Made by a program: the position numbers and the translations under genes. The notes beneath the pieces were generated by a model. That model searched no databases and was not told where the DNA came from. It saw nothing but the letters and a program-made list of their open reading frames with translations. From Chalciporus piperatus (taxonomy: Eukaryota; Basidiomycota; Agaricomycetes; Boletales; Boletaceae), in assembly GCA_038093975.1 (NCBI GenBank), contig JBBPTG010000045.1, forward strand, positions 1 to 64,000: a stretch of DNA of 64,000 nt, written 5' to 3'. Positions 55,508 through 64,000 of the stretch are shown here, piece by piece (within the stretch, counting starts at the first letter, position 1; each line of letters begins with the position of its first letter).

Positions 55508-56829
55508 TCACGGTAAATTAGAAAGGAGAAATTTCCCGGTTTGTACGGGTCCAATCAACTTCGCCGTTAGTTTTAGGTTGATGTAGAGGTCATGCAGCCC
55601 CGAACTGTTTTGATCTACGCTGAGCACAGCAGTGCCATTTGCCAGGGGAGAATTAACATCAGTGGATACCCCAGTGGCTAATGAGCCGACAAGGTTGGCG
55701 ATGGCCAAGCGAACACCGCCGGATGGGCGAAGGTATAATTCAGAGGAGGTGGCAAGTGTAGGGTCAATGGTGCCAGCGGCCTGAAACGGTGTCAGCTCGA
55801 GTGGTGATTCCCCCCCTTTTACGATGTTTACCACTTACTGTGAAGGGACCGAAAGAGATGTCAAAGATCAGAGCTTCGGCCTTCTGACTTGACTGTGGGT
55901 AGTAGGTTTCGATGAGGATCCGATTTCCATCCGCAGGAAAATCAGTCAAGAATGTGAGAAGCACTAGACATACTCGGCGTTCAGTGGCTAAGAACAGGGT
56001 AATATGAAAGATGAAACCCACATTCTTGGTCATCTGCTGTGTTGAAGCATCAGTAAGACGAATATTTTAACGGGAGCAACCGACCCCTCTTCGCGGCATT
56101 CCGGAGCTCATGACCTTGTCTTTTTCCAAGGCTCGAGGATTGGGACTTCGTGACGGTCTGAGGGAGGCAAGAATGGATATCAAAGACTTGCGAATGCGTG
56201 AGGCCACATTACCTGAAACTGGTCTATGGCGCTACAAAAGACAATGAAGTGGATGTCTAGACCAAGATGAGACACTTACACTGGGAAAAGACTGACTGTA
56301 CTATCTTGTTTGCTGTCGAAAGGTATGTTCAAATGATAATCCATGTATACGTCCTGTTCGGTGTATGATCCGGAATAATAGAAAGACACATTTCCGCTGA
56401 TAACACCGTCACCGATGTCGAATGGAAGTGGTGTTCCTTTGTCAGCAGAGAGGGTATAGTCATCTTTCTCAACCAAGACAGTCGTGCCATACGAAGGGAT
56501 GTTAAGAGAGACAGTGAGCGCAGTGAGTTCGTCCTGGCCTTGCGTATACGTAGCGTTAAGCTTGCATGCTATATTAGCATGCAGGAATGACTGAATAGTA
56601 GTTTGGAAGCCACCTGGAGATAACTGAAGCTAGACTGGATATGAAATGTCGAGCGGTCAGTCTGATCAACGAAGAGGAGTGTTTCCGGCAACGTTGGCCT
56701 GGACCACGTATGTGCATCGATCCATCCTGAAACGACTGCGTAGTTCACGACAAAGGTTATTAAAAGATAGAAGGAGGGCATGTTGGTCGGGTGCTTACCC
56801 TGGTCGAAACTGTTTGATGTGAGATCCAT
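55508..56829 (-). CDS. Unidentified protein with N-terminal hydrophobic segment
   Basis: The start MDLTSNSFDQGKHPTNM gives a hydrophobic stretch (SFYLLITFVVNYAVVSGWI) that could be a signal anchor. After one or more introns come beta-rich exons: LNIPSYGTTVLVEKDDYTL, PFDIGDGVISGNVSFYYSG and DVYMDYHLNIPFDSKQ. Further downstream are FPADGNRILIETYYPQSSQ, ALIFDISFGPFTAAGTIDPT and LYLRPSGGVRLAIANLVGSL, ending LTAKLIGPVQTGKFLLSNLP. Consistent intron borders (for example CTTACTGTGAAGGG at 55838) support a gene. No domain is recognised; a secreted or cell-surface beta-sandwich protein is possible. Confidence 0.55.
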
Positions 56830-57588
56830 TTTGGATACTGCAACGAGTTGGGGAGGTGGGTTTCTCAACCACGGCTTTTGTTGGTTCCTGGTGGTGGTAA
56901 GCTGGCTGGACGTCACGAGAGATTGGCTAATGCTATTACAAGCTATTACTTACTCGTATGAGAACTTAAGATCCCAGCGATATTCATCAACTCGCTTAGG
57001 AACCGAGGAGTGGGCTTTAGTACTAGTGCCCGAGCAGCTCGGAGCGGCACTTAGTAAGATTGCGTTCGGCCTGAGGGCTGGGTTTTGATATCAATTGTAT
57101 AAGTGAAAAGACGCGATGTTCGCTGGCTACTATCGAGGAAGGGTCAAGGAAATCTCGGTGTGGACGTCAAGTCCAAAATCCACACTTTCCTCGTGCTCCA
57201 TGGAAAGATTGATGAGCCGAGTACCGAATGAGGATCCGATGTGACCGGTCGGCGAACAGGTTTACGTGGCAACAAGTATTGATGAGCGTATTGTTTGTCC
57301 TTTTAAATTCAGGAGTGAGGTAACCGGGTTGCATGGGTAGTTGAACTCTGAGTCTTTAAGTACGGTCACCCATGTGTAGCAGGCCTAGGTTCGTCTCAGA
57401 TTACATGGGGATATGGGAGAGAGTGTCTCAGCGGCACGAGCGGGGGAGCACGCACACGCATTACTTTCTCGATGACTAGACTGTTCTAAGTTTCCATGCA
57501 AAAAGCCTCTCTAATCGCTAATCAGCAGCTGTATACTACGCATTCATTAATGGGAGGAGACACGTCAAAAGATTCGAACTCACAAAAT
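56830..57588. other. Intergenic region
   Basis: About 760 bp between the unidentified protein's start and the HotDog gene's stop. No open frame of interest. Confidence 0.4.
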
Positions 57589-58645
57589 CTATGATTTAGC
57601 AGCTGGGGGAGGCATGCCTTCGGACAGCAAGACCGGATTCTTTTTCCGGGGCTCAGGTTCACCCATCGCTTGCTTCACCACGGAATTACTGAGCATGCTC
57701 GAGTATTTTGGTTGGACGAACATGGCGCTAGAAAACTCGGTGAGAATGGAGGAAGGGAGGAAAAGATTTAGATTACTTGGCTTCGACGAGAAGATTGCCC
57801 TTCAAATCTTCTACACGGCCAGACACTTTGGCTTTGCGACCGTTCTTTTCGTCTAGGCGGATCTTGATGACGATGAACTGGCAAGAAGGGGTCAGTTGGT
57901 GAGATAAGATCGAAGACCCCGAGTCCTACCTGATCCGCAAACGTTGGAGCACGGTAACTGATCGCCAAGTTTGCAGTAACTCCAATTTTGTCCGGTAAAT
58001 TATTTATCGCCTTCATAAACGCCTCCATCACCCGTCATGCCCGTCAACTCCGAGGAATCGACTCACCGTTCGTGCCAAAGTCTCGTCCAGGAGCGTTGCC
58101 AGCAACCCTCCATGGACGATCCCGTCATGTCCGCACAACCCTCTGCCAACATGCACGATCGCCACTGCCTCGGTCTCGTCCCATTTCGCTCGGACCAATG
58201 GCATGAGTGCGAGTTTTCCCGGGCCTCTCAACGCGCCAGCGGAGAGGTTATTCACGCGACGTTCCTCTGGGAATCGTTGGTACGGTCGTACTTCGTACCA
58301 GTCATCCGCGTCCGCCTGGGAGCGGAGGGATTGGAGAAGTGGAAGGGACTGAAGCGTTTTCTCGAGCGTGTCGGTGTAAGCGCGGGATTCAGGCGATTCG
58401 GGGTCGGTGGGTGGACCGGGTGCAGGGCGGGGTGCGATGAAGGTGAAGTAGGGGTGAGGTGCGAGAGCGCCAAAGGTGTAGGCACCGAGAGAGACAGTGC
58501 CGAGGAGGAGGAATGTGGAGAGGGTGCGTCTGGGTGTTGGTGTGGATGGGGGACGGGCAGAGGAGAAGAAGCGGGATGAGCGGGAGAGGGTGAAGGGAAT
58601 TGGACGAGGTGAGGTGGAGAGGACGGAGCGGAAGAGGGAAGACAT
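57589..58645 (-). CDS. HotDog-fold thioesterase (4HBT family), probably mitochondrial
   Basis: The start MSSLFRSVLSTSPRPIPFTL with FTLSRSSRFFSSARPPSTPT is a mitochondrial presequence, followed by a hydrophobic stretch (RTLSTFLLLGTVSLGAYTFG). The HotDog domain reads AVAIVHVGRGLCGHDGIVHGG, then LLATLLDETLARTVSRFLG, and across introns KIGVTANLAISYRAPTFADQ, VIKIRLDEK and LLVEAKAMFVQPKYSSML. HDGIVHGG and LDETLA are the active-site blocks of acyl-CoA thioesterase-like proteins. The stop at 57589-57591 follows MPPPAAKS. Three exons. The substrate chain length cannot be told. The eL8 gene starts head-to-head, 326 bp away. Confidence 0.85.
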
Positions 58646-58971
58646 ATCTAGGGATATTGGGATATGAAATAGATGTTAGATGTATGTTGTTAGTGGTCGG
58701 GTATTGGTTCGACGGGTATTAAATAATATGAGTCTAATGGGCTCGTCTAGTCAAATGGATTCGCTGTTGTCGTCGTACGATCGTGAACTTGGGATGGATG
58801 ACTTCCGGCTTCCGGCTTGCTTCCAGCGACCGGAATCAATATGGATTACGTAACACGCTATTCGGCCGGATCCGGTCGGAGTTTCAAAGTGCAAGCAAAT
58901 GGGCCCGATGGAATCCCCTCCTTCATCGCCGACCTCCTCCTCAAGACCTCGACACCAGCCTCAAGAAAACT

Positions 58972-60293
58972 ATGGTGAGTAGCAACTGGGAGGTCAAAAC
59001 TGCGTCTTGGAACGCCCTGGCACATCAACATCCATGAACATCCCACCAATTTTAGGATGGATGGTATGTACAACCTCTGGATTGACTCGATCATGTATCT
59101 GATCGATTCGATTCGCAGATGGTTCAGCAGGAATTGGCACACTCTTGCCATGATAGCTGAGTTGACCTTTCAACGATGACGCTTTCAATTTTTTGCTGGA
59201 CTCGCCCACGTCGTCTTTGCGATGTGTGCGAGTGCTAGAGCTCCGAGACACAGTGGCGATCCTTTCGTCTATCTTTATGATGGCAATCGATCGGCTGCTG
59301 ACTGTGTTCTCGTCTCAATGACCAGCCCCCCAAGTCCAAGCCCGGTTCCGGCAAGAAACCTGCCCCCGCCCCTGGCTCCGCCAGCAAGGCAGCCAAAGTC
59401 GTCAAAAACCCTCTGTTCGAGGCAAAGCCCCGTAACTTCGGCATCGGTATGTCATTCTCCCTGCCGATTTCTGGGGGGGTCCCTGACAATATTGCTCTCG
59501 TTCAGGCCAGGACGTTCGTCCTCAGACTGACTTGACTCGCTTCGTCAAGTGGCCTGAATACATTCGCCTTCAACGTCAGAAGGTTATCCTCGCTCAGCGT
59601 CTTAAGGTCCCCCCTGCCATTGCGCAGTTCTCGCACACCTTGGACAAGAACACTGCTACTCAGCTCTTCAAGCTTCTCAACAAGTAAGCCGACCATCTCA
59701 TCGGCGGTGACTTTCCCTCATTCTTCATGCAGGTACCGCCCTGAGACCAAGGCCGAGAAGAAGGAGCGTCTCGAGACTATTGCCAAGGCTACCGCCGAGC
59801 AGAAGGAGGCTGCCAAGGACAAGAAACCTCTCTTCGTCAAGTACGGTCTCAACCACTGTGTTGCTCTTGTTGAGGCCAAGAAGGCATCGCTTGTCATTAT
59901 TGCTCACGATGTCGACCCCATTGAGCTCGTCGTCTTCATTCCCGCTCTCTGCCGCAAGATGGGTGTACCTTACGTTATCGTGAAGGGCAAGGCTCGTCTC
60001 GGCACAGTCGTGCACAAGAAGACTGCTGCTATCCTTACGCTTCAGGACGTCAAGAGCGAGGACCAACGCGAGCTTGCTACCCTCATTAGTGCCGCCAAGG
60101 CTAACTTGTGAGTCACTGTTGTCCGTTCCCAATGCACTGGGCACTAACCTTGAATCTTAGCTCCGACAAATACGAGGAGCAACGTCGTCAGTGGGGTGGT
60201 GGCCTTCGTGGCAACAAGTCTACCCAAATGCTCCGCAAGCGTGCCAAGGCTTCTGGCCAGAACGCCAACGCTGCCTCCCTCGGCAAGCTCTAA
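58972..60293 (+). CDS. RPL8: 60S ribosomal protein eL8 (L7a/Rpl8)
   Basis: The first exon is only the ATG (58972-58974) directly before GTGAGT. A 351-nt intron (58975-59325) then leads to [20 protein letters not shown] and [19 protein letters not shown]. Later exons give [72 protein letters not shown], and [20 protein letters not shown], followed by [18 protein letters not shown]. The end is [20 protein letters not shown]. This is the kink-turn RNA-binding L7Ae-related protein of the large subunit, near the exit tunnel. Five exons. The ATG-only first exon with a long intron is common in basidiomycete ribosomal protein genes. Confidence 0.96.
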
Positions 60294-60576
60294 AATCGAG
60301 TTCATCCTCGCTTGCGCCAACTCATTGTTGTCGGTCATCGTACTTGTCATGGTCAACGTGTTTATTATGAAGTATGCTATGCATTACGTCGCACGCTTAT
60401 ACCTGGTTACGCCACGGTGAACGTGGATGATGTGGCGGTAGACATGAGGGGTAACCAAATGATAACTACATTGAGCTTGGACTACTCAAATAGCAAGGCG
60501 GTGAAACAGATATTCTCCGCGAGCTCCAACTCCAACGACCGGTACAATTACATTCAATTCCTTGCTAGCGCACGAC

Positions 60577-61416
60577 CTATGCTTCCTCCTCGCCTTCATC
60601 TGGCCAGAACTCTGCCTCCAGTTCGACGACGCGAGCCCATATCGCATGTGCGCGCGCGAGTACATCTGCAGATTCGCGTCCAGCGACCGCCTTTTCGTTC
60701 ATGGCGGGGGCAAAGTAGTCATCGACGAGGTCACCGATTGTTTGTACGAATTCGGCGAATGCGGGGTTTGCGCTGGACCAGCTGTAGGCGAGGTCTTTGA
60801 TGGCACGGGCTTCGTCTCGGTCTGAATCTGAGTTGGAGTTGGTTGGCTCTGATTGAGGGAGGGAGCTGTAGACGCGTGACCAAGCGTCAAGGTAAACCTA
60901 CGATGAGGATGAAAAGTGGGCACGCCAAGGCAAAGTTGGAGTCGAATAACGTTGTACTACCTTTTCCATGCCCCACAAGAAGACGAGTCCCTCTTCAAGT
61001 GACGCGAGTGCACCCATACGCGCCATCTCAGCCGTATAATTCCTCGTCTCCTTGCGTTCCTTCCGTCCCTCCAGCCGAAGCCCATACTTGTTCGCCGTAT
61101 CGTTGAAGAAGTTGACTTCGCGAACGATATTGTCGAGACATCCTACGAGGACTTTGAGCGTCCGCGATGCGAGGAGGTCTCCGTCGTTGTTGGAAGTTGG
61201 TGATGCGTCGAGTGGGATCTTGGTGATCAGTTGGGCGATGAAGCGGGGATAGGCTTGGGCTGCGTAAATGCGGTCTTGGAAGAGCCAGAAAGCGAGGCGG
61301 GAGGAAGGGAGTGTGAGGGAGGAAGCAGCGTTGAGGAATGGGTGGGCGATTGCGGAACTGTATGGGGTGGGGAGTGTTTGGGAGAGGAGGTAGTTGGTGA
61401 GGGTGTTGTCTGACAT
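60577..61416 (-). CDS. TENA/THI-4/PqqC-type heme-oxygenase-fold protein
   Basis: The start MSDNTLTNYLLSQTLPTPYS (61416, the inner of two Mets) is followed by IAHPFLNAASSLTLPSSRLA and FWLFQDRIYAAQAYPRFIAQ, typical of the TENA family opening. Then come REVNFFNDTANKYGLRLEGR, YTAEMARMGALASLEEGLVF and LWGMEK. After one intron VYLDAWSRVYSSLP, LAYSWSSANPAFAEFVQTIG and ARVVELEAEFWPDEGEEEA end the protein at 60577. TENA proteins hydrolyse thiamine degradation products in salvage, but many fungal paralogues have no known substrate. No Cys of the bacterial TenA active site is evident. Divergent from STN1 with 193 bp between starts. Confidence 0.85.
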
Positions 61417-61609
61417 CGTAGGGCAGAGCAAGTGTACTGTGGTTATCTTATCTTATCTACATAGATCACGTGTAAAAGGGTGACAGTGACTTGCACGTGA
61501 TGAGAGGTTGTCACGCGCTGGATGTGACGCGTTTGGATTGTCTCCTGTCGCCGCATGTTCGATCGAGCGACCAACGACGAAACAGATGAACTGAAAAATC
61601 GATACGGGA

Positions 61610-64000
61610 ATGACACAGAATCAGCCAACCGCTCTAGAATTCTGGAAATGGACACTCACGAAGGGGGCCATCGCACCATGTTTCGTGCGGGACGTGCACG
61701 CGATGAGGGACTCAGTCGACAAGGGTTCGTTTGTCTTCTGCTCCTACTGGAGATATTTGATAACTGAAATTCCGACCACTACACTGATTGCATGCCTTGT
61801 TCGTTCTCGCAGACGCCGACTTTTTCTGGCTCGGGTACACCCCCTGTCGGTCCGTTCTGCTCGTGGGCATGGTCGTCGCAATTCAGACCTACGAGAAACG
61901 AGCCATCTACACCAGTGCGTACTCCCTTCCTCACTACCCGCCCAGTTCACGAGTGATACTGATGACGATCGCCAGTCGACGACGGTACATCCGTGATCGA
62001 TTGCATTCTTCGCCACCCTACCCCGCCCAAACCCAAAGACCCACCCGCGACGAGTCCAAGTAAGAAGACTCAGCGCTCGCCGTCAAAGAAAGCGCGTTTC
62101 AACAAGGATGGCAAGGCATCCAATATGGATGTGACAGAACCACCACCTCCGATCACGGAACCAGGGTATCCCGTGCGTGTCGTCGGAAAGGTGGTGAAAC
62201 ATTACGAGTCGAGGCAGATTCATGCCGATACGATCGGTACGTCGTACCAGGATGTAGTTCGTACCTCGAATGATGTTCGCGCTGACCTTGGGTTGTACGT
62301 CTGCAGAACTTTGCCGATCTTCTCTCGACGAAATAGATCATTTGAAACACGTCGTAGATCTACACAAGACAAAATATTCCCTCGCCGTTCCGTTTGTGAT
62401 ACCACCTCCCCAGCCCCCGACTAATTCGACCACTAATTCCTCCATATCACTTTCTGGATCATCTACATTACAAGCGGATGCTGGTGTCTTCTCGTCGGAA
62501 ATATCACGTCCGGGTTCCAGCACCGTTAATGTTACCAACTCTATCTCTACTACCAAATACACTCTCCCAGCCCCACCTATTCATGTTCGAAGCCGTCCCA
62601 TCCCGATCCCGATGCACCATACCGGCGTCCATCATGGGAGTGGGCATATCCCGTCTTCCCCAACGGCTTCGTCCATTGCTTCGTCCACACCCTCGAGCCC
62701 GTGTAAAACATCTAGTCCTGTCAAAGATACCAGGTTCGGTTCGGTGAGGCGATCTCCTCGTTTTACCTGATGCCAGAGGAAACTGATACATTTGGTCGTG
62801 CTTTCACTTGCTCATATTTCGTATACGCCCATCACTATCCGGTATCACCCATACATCCTACTTTTCACCCCAATTCGCCATGCGTTACCTGGCCGCATCA
62901 CTAGCCCCCGCCAAGACCTAAGCTGCGACATCCCTCCCGCCTACACACAGGTGACCTGTCCGCCAACACCTTCAGGTTATACGTGAAACACTACATGGAC
63001 AACGCCCCTCCCCCGTTCCCTTGGTCGACCGATAACGAGCACAGGGCACCAGACGCTGTGAGGACTCCTACGAAGCGAAGCAGACACGCCGAGGATGAAG
63101 ATGATGAACGAACGCCTCGGGCGTCATTCCCTCGCAAAACGACTCAGAGCACGGGACATGGCGAAGTTCCAAGTTTAGGATTCACATTGTCGCATCTGAG
63201 ACGTGTTCCTGAATTGGCGTTGCTTGCTTCGCGTGTCGTCCGAGCTGAGACAAGGAGGAGAGAAAAGACCGAGCGGGAGAAGGCGAGGAAGCATGGGGTG
63301 AGTGATGGTGGGGGCTCGGTCTCGCAATCCAAGCCCCAGTCCAAATCGACGATTGGGTCGCGGAATGGAAGTGGTAGACCACCCGGTTCTGGCTCTGCCT
63401 CCTTGTCCTCCATTGTACCCGCCGATCCACCTCGTAAGAAGATGAAGAGGCTGTTTTCCTGGGCAGTCGTGAAACTCTATGAAGAAGGGAGTATCTTACT
63501 CTGGGATGGAGACGTTCGTCCCTTGCCGATCCCTCCTCCCCCGGGCGACGGCGACGGTGGAGATGCGAGTGGGTTGTGGAAAAGTATAAGTACGGGTAGC
63601 ACGCTTGGAAACCAGACGGTGTCGTTTGCATCGTCGATGTGTCTCTCGGCCTCGGGTTACGACTCTCGATGTCCATCGGCGTCGGCGTCGGGCCTGGGTA
63701 GGGGTTTGTACTCGTCGAGTGCGTCGGCGTCGCTTTATTCGCATTACCATTCTCCTCGCCGTCCAGGCGCCAGCGGGAGTACGAGGGACAGGGTCCCGTC
63801 CAGGACTGCGGACAAGTCCCGGGCCCAAAACCATGACCACGATCACCGCGCCGAAGTCGACGCGGACGCTGACGCAGACACAGCCAACCTCTCCGATCCC
63901 CCCATGGACGAAGAAGCCTACGTCCCGCTTACAGCTCGGATTTTGGCGCCATATGTGCGCAAGGCGGTGGGTGTGCTTCGGGAGGGGCGGGCTAGGCAGG
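61610..64000 (+). CDS. STN1: CST telomere complex subunit Stn1 (partial, runs off right edge)
   Basis: The start MTQNQPTALEFWKWTLTKGA leads to CFVRDVHAMRDSV, then across introns DADFFWLGYTPCRSVLLVGM, VVAIQTYEKRAIYT, DDGTSVIDCILRHP and VRVVGKVVKHYESRQIHADT, the OB fold of Stn1. A proline/serine-rich exon (about 62310-62740) follows, then LRHPSRLHTGDLSANTFRLY and VKHYMDNAPPPFPW, also Stn1-specific. The rest is a long low-complexity, basic stretch continuing past 64000 (ARILAPYVRKAVGVLREGRA), probably leading into C-terminal winged-helix domains. Stn1 with Ten1 caps telomeres and recruits polymerase alpha-primase. About seven exons within the window. Confidence 0.9.

Noticed and set aside
57560..57600. 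tRNA T-arm-like string GATTCGAACTC
   Set aside because: No acceptor, D or anticodon stems can be drawn; it overlaps the 3' end of the HotDog gene.

Overview
The window is fungal nuclear DNA, most likely from an Agaricomycete basidiomycete. Genes are dense, on both strands, and broken by many short (about 50-70 nt) GT-AG introns. The repertoire is typical fungal: PIG-T, Stn1, Rad17, an SPX-EXS exporter, eL8 and Mix17. The mobile elements (a Tad/I-like LINE with an RNase H domain and a fungal KDZ transposase with CxC cysteine clusters) and a BTB protein of Agaricomycete style narrow it to that class. Order and genus cannot be fixed from sequence alone. Exon joins below were worked out by eye and carry that uncertainty.

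Layout. 1-4.4 kb (minus): a BTB/POZ protein running off the left edge, a Ctr-type copper transporter and the Fe-S exonuclease EXO5. 4.5-12.6 kb: an apparently full-length LINE (ORF1 + ORF2, minus strand) whose A-tail lies 77 bp upstream of the EXO5 start codon. 13.6-17.3 kb: a Prm10/ThrE-type membrane protein. 18.0-23.2 kb: a KDZ-type DNA transposon with two convergent genes (accessory protein and transposase) and related inverted sequence at its ends. 23.7-25.7 kb: an MFS transporter. 27.2-27.6 kb: a pseudogene fragment.

28.1-31.9 kb: PIG-T (GPI transamidase) and a syntaxin-6/Tlg1-like SNARE. 32.5-33.6 kb: HAD hydrolase. 33.9-38.4 kb: Syg1/XPR1-like SPX-EXS phosphate exporter. 39.0-41.2 kb: a head-to-head pair of mitochondrial genes (Mix17-like and Mba1/mL45-like). 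42.2-43.1 kb: a small membrane protein. 44.6-47.5 kb: RAD17 checkpoint clamp loader. 48.5-50.3 kb: a TPR mitochondrial protein.

50.745-52.480 kb: a 1,736-bp element with perfect 33-bp terminal inverted repeats and an 8-bp target duplication. It carries an Ulp1-like protease gene and no recognisable transposase, and is the most unusual object in the window. Then follow an SGNH hydrolase, a TMEM163/CDF-like membrane protein with a cysteine-rich repeated tail, an unidentified secreted or surface protein, a HotDog thioesterase, ribosomal protein eL8, a TENA/THI-4 protein and STN1, which runs off the right edge.

Themes: genome maintenance (EXO5, RAD17, STN1), mitochondrial function (Mix17, Mba1, TPR protein, HotDog), metal handling (Ctr, Cys-rich CDF-like protein) and three different transposable elements, two of them sitting immediately 5' of host genes.
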